A stretch of DNA of 64,000 nucleotides from Paraburkholderia dinghuensis (GTDB taxonomy: Bacteria; Pseudomonadota; Gammaproteobacteria; Burkholderiales; Burkholderiaceae), in the NCBI RefSeq assembly GCF_003837865.1, contig NZ_RQIS01000007.1:1-64000 (forward strand). Reading direction: 5' to 3'. The notes under the pieces were generated by a model, which was not told the origin of the DNA, made no database searches, and saw nothing but the letters and a program-made list of their open reading frames with translations. Within the stretch, counting starts at the first letter, position 1, and each line of letters begins with the position of its first letter. This document shows positions 46,426-55,424 of the stretch, piece by piece. The position numbers were made by a program, and so were the translations under genes.

Positions 46426-46956
46426 ATGGTACGTCGTGTTGTTACTGGTCAAAAAGACGGTAAGTCTGTGATCCTCAGTGATGGTGAAGCGCAAGGCCAT
46501 GAATTCGCCGCGGTGCCGGGATTCAAGACCACACAGGTGTGGGCTACCGATCCGTCAAACGTTTTGCCGCATACCGGTGGTGATCCGGTTGGACAGTCTG
46601 TTTCAGTGCTGCCCGCGTTGAATGGTTCGCGATTCATGATCGTGCAATTTCCGCCGGATTCAGTGATGGCGGACCCTGGGTTCGACGGAGCCGCTGCTGG
46701 TGCCGAATATGCCACGGTGCTGCCGGGTCTCGCTGAGTGCTTCGAGCCGGATGGTTCGGGATTTCACATCACCGATTCGATTGACTACGATATCGTCCTG
46801 GCCGGTGAATTGACGCTTGAACTGGATGACGGTGAAACACGTGATCTTCGGGCGGGTGACATCGTGATTCAGAATGGCACGAGACACGCCTGGCGCAATC
46901 GCAGCCCGCAAGCGGCTGTGATGGCTTCGGTTCTTCTCGGCGCCCCGCGCAAGTAA
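46426..46956 (+). CDS. Cupin-domain protein
   Basis: 176 aa. The cupin barrel is in the C-terminal half: DSIDYDIVLAGELTLELDDG, RAGDIVIQNGTRHAWRNRS. The first metal motif is reduced (no GHxxH; the usual His are replaced by IDYD), while the second keeps one His in TRHAWRN. This type is common beside dehydrogenases in aromatic operons. Function unknown. Confidence 0.82.
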   Translation: MVRRVVTGQKDGKSVILSDGEAQGHEFAAVPGFKTTQVWATDPSNVLPHTGGDPVGQSVSVLPALNGSRFMIVQFPPDSVMADPGFDGAAAGAEYATVLPGLAECFEPDGSGFHITDSIDYDIVLAGELTLELDDGETRDLRAGDIVIQNGTRHAWRNRSPQAAVMASVLLGAPRK

Positions 46957-46988
46957 CCATTAGTCAAGAATCGTAGTGGGAAGTCAGA

Positions 46989-47543
46989 ATGAGCAATCTG
47001 CAATCGAACGAACATCACGCACACCATACACAGCGAACGACCAGGCATGTCGAAAAGCTGGAATGGAATGACGGCCTGCTTCTCGGCCACGGGCCGATGG
47101 ATGACGAGCATAGAGAATTCGTGCACGTTGTCATGGCACTGAGGAACAGTACGGTGGAAACCGCACTGACGGCTCTCGCGGCGGTGGAAGCACATCTGAT
47201 TGCCCACTTCGATCTCGAACATGAATGGATGGATAAGACAGCATTTCCTGATGTCTATTCCAGGTGCCATCGCGATCAACACGATGAGGTCCTCGCCTCG
47301 GTGTTTCAGGTACATCAGTTGGCCGCTATTGGTCAGATCGGCTTGGGGGCCGTTCATCGTCTTGCACAATCCCTGATGGACTGGTTTCCGGGGCACGCCG
47401 ACTATATGGATTCGTCGCTCTCCGCGTGGATTAACGGCCAAACGCATGGTGGACAGGCAGTAGTTTTGCGGCGCAATTTAGTGCATGAAGACCGGATTCC
47501 GGGCAGTGAATCGAATTACGAAGTAGACGCCAAAGCCGCTTAA
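46989..47543 (+). CDS. Hemerythrin-family protein
   Basis: 184 aa. Iron ligands can be placed along the four-helix pattern: HGPMDDEHREF, AHLIAHFDLEHEWMD, CHRDQHDEVL, and a later HADYMD. Unlike the chemoreceptor-linked hemerythrin, the protein is free and cytoplasmic. A His-rich N-terminus (EHHAHHTQ) is unusual. It could bind O2 for the oxygenases or signal to the chemoreceptor at 48468; not established. Confidence 0.85.
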   Translation: MSNLQSNEHHAHHTQRTTRHVEKLEWNDGLLLGHGPMDDEHREFVHVVMALRNSTVETALTALAAVEAHLIAHFDLEHEWMDKTAFPDVYSRCHRDQHDEVLASVFQVHQLAAIGQIGLGAVHRLAQSLMDWFPGHADYMDSSLSAWINGQTHGGQAVVLRRNLVHEDRIPGSESNYEVDAKAA

Positions 47544-47576
47544 GCGGTGTTGTTAAAAAAACGGAGAGAATATTAG

Positions 47577-48320
47577 ATGTTGATGAAGGGCAAAGTTGGG
47601 CTGATCACAGGCGGCGGCTCGGGTATGGGCATGGCAGCAGCGCTGGAATTGGCGCGAGAGGGTGCCACTGTGGTTGTGTCGGGCCGCACAGAAGACAAAT
47701 TGCTTTCGGTTCGCGACCGCATCGTTTCCCAAGGTGGGAGTGCTGAGATCTATGTCGCGGATGCAGCGTCGCGAGAAGATAACGAAGCCCTGGTGGCGTT
47801 CACCGAATCCCGCTTCGGCCGTCTCGACTTCGCGTTCAACAACGCGGGCGGTCATGGCGACTTCCACCCCATCCATGAGACTTCGATTGAAGAAGCAGAA
47901 TGGGTAATCGATCTGAACTTCAAGGGCGTCTACTACGGCGTGAAGTATCAGGTTGAAGCGATGCTTCGCTCGGGCGGCGGTTCCATTGTCAACAACGCAT
48001 CGATTTTCGGGCTTCGTGGCATGGATGGGATCGCCCACTACGTAGCGTCGAAACACGCGGTGGTTGGGTTGACCAAAGCAGTAGCGAAGGAGTATGCGAA
48101 ATCCAATATTCGGGTCAATGCTATCTGCCCAGGGGCCACCGAAACGCCGAACTACATGCGATCGACCGGTGGCGACGTGCATCTGCTGGATGAAATGATT
48201 CCTATGCGCAGAATCGGTCAACCGCAAGAGATTGGAAATGCGGTCTTGTGGCTGCTGTCTGATCAAGCCAGATATGTCACGGGTTCCACGTTATCCGTGG
48301 ACGGTGGCATGAGTATCTAG
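47577..48320 (+). CDS. SDR, candidate cis-dihydrodiol dehydrogenase
   Basis: 247 aa. Cofactor motif TGGGSGMGMA, NNAGG, catalytic Ser in NNASIFG and Tyr/Lys in HYVASKHA, C-terminal YVTGSTLSVDGGMSI. Classical SDR. No other dihydrodiol dehydrogenase is in the operon, so this is the best candidate to oxidise the Rieske product to a catechol. Distance from the oxygenase (15 kb) weakens the link. Confidence 0.9.
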   Translation: MLMKGKVGLITGGGSGMGMAAALELAREGATVVVSGRTEDKLLSVRDRIVSQGGSAEIYVADAASREDNEALVAFTESRFGRLDFAFNNAGGHGDFHPIHETSIEEAEWVIDLNFKGVYYGVKYQVEAMLRSGGGSIVNNASIFGLRGMDGIAHYVASKHAVVGLTKAVAKEYAKSNIRVNAICPGATETPNYMRSTGGDVHLLDEMIPMRRIGQPQEIGNAVLWLLSDQARYVTGSTLSVDGGMSI

Positions 48321-48467
48321 AATCGTTCAGGGACGATATATCGCCGATAGGACGCGAGGGTTAGTCATCGGATGCCATTAATTTAATAATAAGGGCTAAC
48401 TCGCGTTTAATGATGGGCAGTTGGAAGGCTGGCGTGGGTCCATTGTTCTAATAGGAATCTAATTTTG

Positions 48468-50003
48468 ATGAACCTCACTATAAAGGCTCGACTTATCCTT
48501 TCCATGGGATTATTGAGCGTGCTACTGCTAGCTGGGGGCCTGATGGGGCTCTGGAGCACCTGGAACGTAAATTCGTCTCTTCAAACCGTATACGAAAAGC
48601 GATTAGCGGCGATTCAGCGCGTGGATGTGATGACCAAGGCGCTGAATCGCCTACGTTATTCCATTGCGTCGTCTTCGCTGGATACGAAGCCGGAAAGCGT
48701 CGAGGCGAAACTCAAAAGCTTTCAGGCGGATTTGACGCTCGGGAACAAGGCATGGGCTGACTTCGTTGCCGATATCGATCCTGAGGAAAAGTCGAGGGCG
48801 GATGCGTTCTCGCAGTCCTTTGGCAAGTATTTCACGGTGGCGATCAAACCTGCTATGGAAGCTATGGAGGCTCATGATGTTGCCACTGTTGGCGAACTCG
48901 TTAGAGGGCCCCTGGAGTCAGAATACAAACCGATACAAGATGGATTGGACGATCTGATCGCTATGGAAAATGAGTTGACTAAAGGCGAGTATGAACGCGC
49001 GCAAGCCAACTACCAGGCGGTACGGATCATTTGTATTCTCGGCGTGGCTAGTGGGTTCGCACTGGCATTAGGATTCGGCGTATGGCTGATTCGTGCTATT
49101 TCGACTCCACTGAATACTGCAGTGCAGGTTGCACAAAGCGTGAAAGATGGCAATTTGACCCAGAAAATCGATGCCAGCGCAAAGGATGAGACGGGTCGTG
49201 TTCTAGGCGCACTTAGCGACATGAGCAGTAGCCTGCGCCATATCGTCGGTGAAGTGCGACAGTCTTCGGAAGAGATCAGGAACGCGAGTTCGCAAATCGC
49301 ACAGGGCAATGCGGAGCTATCGACCCGTACCGAATCCCAGGCGGCTTCTCTGGAACAAACTGCGGCTTCGGTTGAAGAATTGAGTTCGACCGTTCGTTTG
49401 AACGCTGAAAATGCGATTCAGGCGGACACCTTGGCTCGCAATGCCGCTGAGGTAGCCGTGCGTGGTGGTCAAGCCGTGTCACGCGTTGTGGAAACGATGC
49501 AGGATATCAATCGGAGCGCCAACAGTATTAGCGACATCATTGGCACTATCGAGGGCATCGCCTTCCAGACCAACATCCTGGCGTTGAACGCAGCGGTTGA
49601 AGCCGCTAGAGCCGGGGAAGAGGGGCGTGGCTTTGCTGTGGTGGCCGGGGAAGTGAGGAGCCTGGCACAACGTTCAGCCAATGCTGCTAAGGAGATCAAG
49701 GACCTGATTGACGATTCGGTTACCAAAGTCGGTGCCGGCACGCGGTTAGTGGACGAAGCCGGATCAACAATGAACGAGGTAGTGCAGAGCATCACCCGGG
49801 TAGCGGACATCATGGGTGAAATCAGTTCTGCATCTCAGGAACAGGCTTCGGGCATAGATCAGATTTCGAAGGCCGTGACGCTGATGGACGAGCAGGTGCA
49901 GAGTAACGCCGCGATGGTCGAACAGGCATCAGCGGCGGCACAAGCACTGCGGGATCAATCGAACCAGTTGTCGCAGACGGTTGCAGTTTTCAAGGTTGCC
50001 TGA
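48468..50003 (+). CDS. Methyl-accepting chemotaxis protein, 4HB type
   Basis: 511 aa. TM1 at about 10-30 (LILSMGLLSVLLLAGGLMGL), a four-helix-bundle ligand domain, TM2 at about 187-208, HAMP, and a signalling domain with the tip [26 protein letters not shown]. The start ATG at 48468 is used rather than the adjacent TTG at 48465. Upstream an imperfect hairpin (48353-48405) may end the SDR transcript. Its place in the catabolic region suggests attraction to the pathway substrate. Confidence 0.92.
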   Translation: MNLTIKARLILSMGLLSVLLLAGGLMGLWSTWNVNSSLQTVYEKRLAAIQRVDVMTKALNRLRYSIASSSLDTKPESVEAKLKSFQADLTLGNKAWADFVADIDPEEKSRADAFSQSFGKYFTVAIKPAMEAMEAHDVATVGELVRGPLESEYKPIQDGLDDLIAMENELTKGEYERAQANYQAVRIICILGVASGFALALGFGVWLIRAISTPLNTAVQVAQSVKDGNLTQKIDASAKDETGRVLGALSDMSSSLRHIVGEVRQSSEEIRNASSQIAQGNAELSTRTESQAASLEQTAASVEELSSTVRLNAENAIQADTLARNAAEVAVRGGQAVSRVVETMQDINRSANSISDIIGTIEGIAFQTNILALNAAVEAARAGEEGRGFAVVAGEVRSLAQRSANAAKEIKDLIDDSVTKVGAGTRLVDEAGSTMNEVVQSITRVADIMGEISSASQEQASGIDQISKAVTLMDEQVQSNAAMVEQASAAAQALRDQSNQLSQTVAVFKVA

Positions 50004-50064
50004 GTTTTCAGAACCGGATGGGGGCAACTCCATCCGGTGTTTTGACTTCGATGCGAGATCAGAT

Positions 50065-50931
50065 ATGAGTTTGCTTTTCAATGAAGCGAAGACCAGCCAC
50101 GAGGTTGTGGTTCGAGTGCATGATACCGATTACAGGGTGCACTACAACGACGTGGGTCGCGCTGAAGGTCCTGTCGTTGTCATGCTTCATGGTTCAGGCC
50201 CCGGGGCGACCGGATGGGCTAATTATCACCGAAATATTGATGCCTTTGCCGGCGCCGGATATCGCGTTTTGCTTATCAACGTTCCCGGATTTGGCAAGAG
50301 TGATCCGGTTGTAATTGCTCAAGGTTCGCGGTCGGAATTCAACGGTCACGTTATTCGTGCAGTTCTGGATCAAATTGAAATCGATAAAATCAGTTTGATC
50401 GGAAACTCGATGGGAGCGCATTCGGCTACGGCGTTTGTGCTTGCCAATCCGGATCGCGTCAATCGTCTGGTCTACATGGGTGGCGGTACCGGTGGGCCCA
50501 GCACGTTCGTTCCCCAGCCGACAGAAGGGATCAAGCTACTGAATTTCGTTTATCGGGAGCCCACGCTGGAAAACGTCAAACGCATGATGGATGTGTTTGT
50601 TTATGATCCTTCGGCGCTGACCGATGACCTGCTGCAACAGCGGGTCGATAACATGCAAGCCAACAAGCATCACCTTGAAAACTGGGTGGCGAGTATGGCA
50701 GCAAATCCGAAGCAGTTCACGGACTACCAACTGCGATTGCCGGAGATCAAGTGTCCGACGCTGATCGTATGGGGCAGGGAGGATCGATTCTTGCCCTACG
50801 ATATCGGGTTGCGTCTGCTATCCGGATTGCAGGAGGCAGAGTTCCACATGTTCAACCGCTGTGGACATTGGGTGCAGTGGGAGCACGCGGAGAAGTTCAA
50901 CAGGATGGTGTTGGATTTCCTCGCCCGCTAA
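50065..50931 (+). CDS. Meta-cleavage product C-C hydrolase 2 (MhpC/BphD-like)
   Basis: 288 aa. Oxyanion region HGSGPGATGWANY, nucleophile GNSMGA, Asp in GREDRFLP, His in GHWVQWE. The pattern fits MhpC/BphD-type hydrolases better than general esterases. It is the likely partner of mhpB, which has no mhpC beside it, while the hydrolase at 38999 serves the VOC dioxygenase. The start at 50065 is chosen because the upstream frame overlaps the chemoreceptor. Confidence 0.9.
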   Translation: MSLLFNEAKTSHEVVVRVHDTDYRVHYNDVGRAEGPVVVMLHGSGPGATGWANYHRNIDAFAGAGYRVLLINVPGFGKSDPVVIAQGSRSEFNGHVIRAVLDQIEIDKISLIGNSMGAHSATAFVLANPDRVNRLVYMGGGTGGPSTFVPQPTEGIKLLNFVYREPTLENVKRMMDVFVYDPSALTDDLLQQRVDNMQANKHHLENWVASMAANPKQFTDYQLRLPEIKCPTLIVWGREDRFLPYDIGLRLLSGLQEAEFHMFNRCGHWVQWEHAEKFNRMVLDFLAR

Positions 50932-51248
50932 GTGTTTCGGGTAACGGTGTTGAAGGTTGGGCGTTTGACTGAGTAGCCTAAATCAAACCAATACGCCACG
51001 CGCATATAACGTAAATCTGGCGTCCGCGGTCGGCCTGAGTTTGCGAGAATTTGGCTAATTGGAAGTTTCTGAAACCAGATCGTAAGCATGATTCGAGTTT
51101 GACGAAAGGCGGTGCGCGTAAGCGGCCGCTTTTTTTCATCAGGGATCAACGGAAAATATAGCTGCGAGCGCAGTTAAGGTTTCCTTCAGCTTCACACAGT
51201 ACGATCCTCGGCGCAGCAAATAAATGTGAATAACGCCCCAAGGTTCCT
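50932..51248. other. Intergenic region with terminator
   Basis: A GC-rich hairpin (AAAGGCGG/CCGCTTT region with AAGCGGCCGCTT at its base) ends in a T7 run at 51130-51136 and is a likely rightward terminator for the hydrolase transcript. The rest (50932-51100) shows no gene. Base composition returns towards the high-GC type just after this point. Confidence 0.6.
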
Positions 51249-52181
51249 GTGCACGACACCCAATCCGATATCTGGTCAAACTGGCTTCTCAATCATCGAC
51301 ACGGCGGCGATCCCAGGTACGAACCGCAGTTGCGCGCGGAAATGACGGGATACGCGGATCGCCTGCTGGATTTCGTGGGTCTTGAGCCTCACATGGTGCT
51401 CGCCGACATTGGGACCGGCGACGGCCTGGTCGCGTTTAGAGCCATCGAGCGTGCGGGTGACGCCTTGCGGGTGCTCATGACGGATATCTCGGCGCCCATG
51501 CTTTGGCACGCCAGTGAGCGCGCCAGTGCCCTTGCCATAAGTGGTCAGTGCGAATTCCTTCAATGTTCTGCCGAAAAACTCGAAGGGATCGAGAGCGCAT
51601 CGGTCGACGCTATCGTGATGCGCGCCGTGCTCGCCTATGTGGGGGACAAGCCTGCGGCCATGCGGGAGCTATTCCGGATACTAAAGCCCGGCGGGCGCCT
51701 CGCGATGGCAGAGCCGATCCTTCGCGACGAAGCCCTGGAGGTTTGCGCGTTAAAGAAGATCGTCGATGCGGAAGGCGAAAATCCGCAGGATCCGTTCTTC
51801 TCGCTGCTGCTTCGCAGTCGTGCCGCACAGTTTCCCGATACCGCCGAAAAGATCCGGTCTCTACCGATCACGAATTACGGCGAACGCGATCTTGTGCGAT
51901 TTGCGATCGATACTGGATTTACCGATATTCACCTCGAACTGCATATCGACGTGTGCAGAAGTGATTCGCCTTCGTGGGAAACGTTCCTGCGTACGTCGCC
52001 TCATCCACTGGCGCCCCCGCTCGAATGGATACTCGAAACACAATTCACACCTGAAGAACGCCATTACCTGGAATCGCGGCTCCGACCTGTATTCGAAAGT
52101 GGACAACAGTTCGGCGCGTCGCGCATTGCGTACCTCACGGCTCAAAAACCGCATTTGTCGGACATGCCCCGACGAGCCTGA
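51249..52181 (+). CDS. SAM-dependent methyltransferase, class I
   Basis: 310 aa, GTG start after AAGG. Motif I is VLADIGTGDGLVAFRA, followed by LMTDIS and the later LKPGGRLAMAEPI, the methyltransferase type 11/25 pattern. The C-terminal 110 residues have no strong signature. Convergent with the beta-propeller gene. Substrate unknown. Confidence 0.87.
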   Translation: MHDTQSDIWSNWLLNHRHGGDPRYEPQLRAEMTGYADRLLDFVGLEPHMVLADIGTGDGLVAFRAIERAGDALRVLMTDISAPMLWHASERASALAISGQCEFLQCSAEKLEGIESASVDAIVMRAVLAYVGDKPAAMRELFRILKPGGRLAMAEPILRDEALEVCALKKIVDAEGENPQDPFFSLLLRSRAAQFPDTAEKIRSLPITNYGERDLVRFAIDTGFTDIHLELHIDVCRSDSPSWETFLRTSPHPLAPPLEWILETQFTPEERHYLESRLRPVFESGQQFGASRIAYLTAQKPHLSDMPRRA

Positions 52182-52232
52182 TACGGCCAGCGACCGATCC
52201 GGAGCATGTCCTGAGTTGGACAATGCGTTGGA

Positions 52233-53387
52233 CTATGGATTGTCCGTGCGTAACGTCCAGACTGTCGCCGTGTTCGTGTTGTCGTCTACCGCCGCGAACT
52301 GCAAATGGCGCTTGCTATCGAGACCGAACGCCAGGCCGAACGCGGATCCCGACGCGGCATCGACCGACAATTGCGCGATGAATTGCCCTTCCGGCGTGAA
52401 CTCGACGATTTCACTGGGCTGCTGCGGATCGGGATTGACCGCGTCGCCGTTTGCGGTAACAAGGTGTCCGTTGGGTGCGAGCGCCAGCGCAAGCGGGCCA
52501 TGGAGGTGCGTGTTGTCGTGATAGATCATCCTGCCGACGCCGCCATCATGACTCGCACCGGCTGCGCCGAAAACGGCGAACACGGCGTTGTCACCGGTCG
52601 ACGCGACGTAAAGCACGTCATGCAGTGGGTCGTAAGCAAGCCCGGTCGGGCCCACGACGAGTGCCGCGGGATCGGTGCGGTGCATGTAGCCTGATGCGAT
52701 GACGGTCGAGGTGGGCAGCACTTCCACACCGTTCGCGCCGATAGCCAGATCGAGGCGCGCGACTTTTCCGCTCAGCACATCGGAGACGAAGACTTTAGCG
52801 GTTTGCCCCATGTCGATCACGGCGAGATCCCAGGGGCCATCCAGCAGGTTGGGATCCTTCAGTTCCTTGATCAATCGACCCTGCGGATTGATCACGAGCA
52901 GCGAGCCTGGCGCAATGACGTTTTTGCCGTCCTTGGTCGGGACATTACCCACCAGCACGAATCCGCTTCTTAGCACGCCGAGCGCCGTCGTGAGGCCGAG
53001 ATGGCTTCCTTCGAAGAAAGTCACCGGATTGCCGTTGGGTACGAGCTTGACGATGGTGGTACCCGTGCCCTGCAGATTCGACTGCGCATTGAAATTCGAT
53101 ACGACCACATCGCCGGGTTTGAGCGTGCTAAAGGATGGCACGCCGGCGGGTACGAACGCGATGCCGTACGGGTTGACATCGCCGTTGGCCGGAACAGTCG
53201 ATGAGGTGGCCGACTGTGGCGGCAGGATCGTTTCCTGCGCATCGACCCAGGAAGTTCCTGCCGACAAAGCCAGTAGACCGGTTCCGCAAACGGCGCGGCG
53301 CACAAAGCGATATGTGCGTGCCACTTTCGCTGGCTTGTTAAAGCCAGTGTATGAAATAAATGCAGACAACGAACGCGAAGCTTCCAC
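52233..53387 (-). CDS. Secreted beta-propeller (NHL/lactonase-like) protein
   Basis: 384 aa. The GTG at 53387 has an ideal RBS (AAGGAGGTG, 6-nt spacing), so it is preferred over the ATG at 53438. A signal peptide follows a long n-region (FVRRAVCGTGLLALSAGTSWVDAQ). The mature part repeats blades of the type GLAYDPLHDVLYVAST and ALALAPNGHLVTANGD. Predicted periplasmic; no catalytic residues can be assigned. Unrelated to the cox genes by sequence. Confidence 0.85.
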   Translation of the reverse strand: MEASRSLSAFISYTGFNKPAKVARTYRFVRRAVCGTGLLALSAGTSWVDAQETILPPQSATSSTVPANGDVNPYGIAFVPAGVPSFSTLKPGDVVVSNFNAQSNLQGTGTTIVKLVPNGNPVTFFEGSHLGLTTALGVLRSGFVLVGNVPTKDGKNVIAPGSLLVINPQGRLIKELKDPNLLDGPWDLAVIDMGQTAKVFVSDVLSGKVARLDLAIGANGVEVLPTSTVIASGYMHRTDPAALVVGPTGLAYDPLHDVLYVASTGDNAVFAVFGAAGASHDGGVGRMIYHDNTHLHGPLALALAPNGHLVTANGDAVNPDPQQPSEIVEFTPEGQFIAQLSVDAASGSAFGLAFGLDSKRHLQFAAVDDNTNTATVWTLRTDNP

Positions 53388-53438
53388 TTGACACCTCCTT
53401 CCCGCGCGGACAGCGCGAGTCGTCAGGGTGCGTAGCAT

Positions 53439-53682
53439 CAGCGCCGGCGTTGCTTCGCGCGACTCGCGTCCTGCGTAAACGAGGAGGTGCTTCGATTATT
53501 CCCTGCAGAGGGTGATGTCTGCTTGATGTTGAACGCAGCGATATGTCGACGGCCGCAGCGGCTTCGCTATGCGTTTCGAACGGGACAATGCGATCGCCCT
53601 GGAGCAGTGCATGCACGCCGGCGCAAGCGCTCGCATTGACGCTCGAAATATTTTTGTGTCTGAAGACCGCCGATAGCTGAAA
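53439..53682. other. Intergenic region upstream of beta-propeller
   Basis: About 245 bp between the leftward propeller gene and the next leftward gene. It should hold the propeller promoter. No operator or terminator stands out. The short frames here have no family match. Confidence 0.4.
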
Positions 53683-54174
53683 TCACACCGAATCGCGTCC
53701 GAGCCGCGCCGCTTCAATTGTGGCGATGTCGATCTTTTTCATGCTCATCATCGCATCGAATGCACGCTTCGATGCTGCGCGATCGGGATCACTTATCGCC
53801 GCCATAAGCGCGCGCGGTGTGATCTGCCAGGACACGCCCCATTTGTCCTTGCACCAGCCGCAGGCGCTTTCTTGACCGCCATTGCGCACGATCGCGTCCC
53901 ACAGGCGGTCTGTTTCCGCCTGGTCGTCTGTTGCGACCTGAAAGGAGAAGGCCTCGTTGTGTTTGAAATGCGGGCCACCGTTCAGCCCGAGGCAGGGAAT
54001 GCCGATGACAGTGAAATTGACGGTCAGGACGTTCTCGTGTTTGCCACCGGGATAGTCGCCCGGCGCTTTGAACACCGCGCCCACAGCACTGTCGGGAAAT
54101 GTCGCGGCATAGAATTTTGCCGCGTCAAGAGCATCGCCGTCGTACCACAAGCAGATGGTGTTCTTGCTGCTCAT
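53683..54174 (-). CDS. PhnB-like VOC protein (3-demethylubiquinone methyltransferase-like)
   Basis: 163 aa. The N-terminal NTICLWYDGDALDAAKFY and the AFSFQVATDDQAETDRLWDAI, CGWCKDKWGVSWQITP segments are typical of the PhnB/YjdN glyoxalase-like family. Biochemical role is generally unknown. Single gene between the propeller and rcoM. Confidence 0.88.
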   Translation of the reverse strand: MSSKNTICLWYDGDALDAAKFYAATFPDSAVGAVFKAPGDYPGGKHENVLTVNFTVIGIPCLGLNGGPHFKHNEAFSFQVATDDQAETDRLWDAIVRNGGQESACGWCKDKWGVSWQITPRALMAAISDPDRAASKRAFDAMMSMKKIDIATIEAARLGRDSV

Positions 54175-54386
54175 ATCGTGTCTCCAGAGGGGAATCGATG
54201 AGACGAATCGTCATGCTAGCGCGGCATCTGCATGGCGTATACCGCGGCGGAATTACGTTCCGCACCCCCTGCGGCATCCGGAATGAACGACCGCTTCCGG
54301 AAATCCGGAAATCGCGATTGTCCCTTTCGATTCGGCTACAACGGCGCCCTTCGAATGACTATTCGATCGCGGCTGAATGGCTTCCC

Positions 54387-55199
54387 TCAAACCACGCCGA
54401 GCCACTCCTTCAGTTGCCCGGCCCGTGACCGGCTCACCGGCACGACAGTGCGCTCGCCATCGTCCATTACGAGGTTCACGCTGTCGTCGGCTTTGACGAG
54501 TTCGACGGCGTACTGCAGGCTCACGATGTGGCTGCGATGCACGCGCAGGAAAATACTGCTGTCGAGGCGTTGCTCCAGATCCGCGAGCGAGAGGTTGGAG
54601 AGGTAGCGATCGTCCTTCGTTGCGATCGTCGTGTAGTGGCCGTCGCCCTGAAATCGCACGATATCTTTCAGATCGATCAGGATCACGCGGTTCTTGCGAT
54701 AGACCGGAATCTTGAAGAGCCGCCGCGGCGGCGAAGGCGTGCCGGCAAGCGACTCACGCGACTCGGATGAAGGCTCAGTCGTGATGTCGGTGAGATCGTA
54801 GAAAATCATGCAGGTGCCGCACGTACCGTTCATGTCCGACATGCGGGACACCTTGAGCATGAGAATCCGGTCGGGAATATTGATCATCATCGCAACGGGC
54901 GGCGGCGATTTCACCGGGCAGCCGCCGGCATCGCGCGACTCGATCAGGAAGCGTAGCTTCTCGCGGCTTTTCTCTGGGTGCAACTGCACAACGTCGATAC
55001 CGAACAGTTTGTCCTGGGCGACGCCGAGCGATTGTTCACCAGCGGGACCGAGAATCTGCAGCGCGACGTCGTTGAATGCGCTGACTCGCCCCTGAGCGTC
55101 CAGCCACACCACACCCGGATTGAATTGTTCCAGCCTGTGCTGGAAGGTCTCTGTGCGGCGCGCTTCGGTGGTCGGCATGGTGTGCTCGAGCGGTTTCAT
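54387..55199 (-). CDS. rcoM: CO-sensing transcription factor RcoM (heme-PAS plus LytTR)
   Basis: 270 aa single-component regulator. The N-terminal PAS domain (about 20-140) carries all three residues known as heme ligands in RcoM at the same numbers: His74 (QLHPEKS), Cys94 (GGCPVK) and Met104 (PVAMM). The C-terminal LytTR DNA-binding domain (about 165-268) includes the FLRVHRSHIVSLQYA signature. RcoM binds CO at the ferrous heme and activates cox genes. Here it is divergent from coxM, with its operators expected in the 466-bp gap. Starts at the ATG at 55199; a second Met is at residue 8. Confidence 0.95.
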   Translation of the reverse strand: MKPLEHTMPTTEARRTETFQHRLEQFNPGVVWLDAQGRVSAFNDVALQILGPAGEQSLGVAQDKLFGIDVVQLHPEKSREKLRFLIESRDAGGCPVKSPPPVAMMINIPDRILMLKVSRMSDMNGTCGTCMIFYDLTDITTEPSSESRESLAGTPSPPRRLFKIPVYRKNRVILIDLKDIVRFQGDGHYTTIATKDDRYLSNLSLADLEQRLDSSIFLRVHRSHIVSLQYAVELVKADDSVNLVMDDGERTVVPVSRSRAGQLKEWLGVV

Positions 55200-55323
55200 T
55201 CAGGGTTCTCCCCGATGTATCCGAGGCTTTGTGCGCGGCATCTAACGCGCCGGGACGCTGCCTCCTTTTTAGGTCCTTTCCCCCTTTCGCGCAAGTTTTA
55301 CCGCTCCCGGCGCAGCCAGTCCG

Positions 55324-55356
55324 CCGTTGGCGAAATACCGTTGAATTGCTGCGTTG
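55324..55356. promoter_or_regulatory. Candidate RcoM operator, three CGTTG direct repeats
   Basis: CCGTTG (55324), CCGTTG (55338) and GCGTTG (55351) form three direct repeats at 14- and 13-bp spacing, about 125-155 bp upstream of rcoM. The middle one (ACCGTTGAA) fits the general LytTR half-site best. A dyad CCTGAAGTTCAGG (55368-55380) follows. Function is inference from the position and the regulator family. Confidence 0.45.
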
Positions 55357-55424
55357 CATTGTGAAATCCTGAAGTTCAGGACCATGACAACAGCAGTGTT
55401 TTTTTGGATCCGGCGGAAGGCGTT

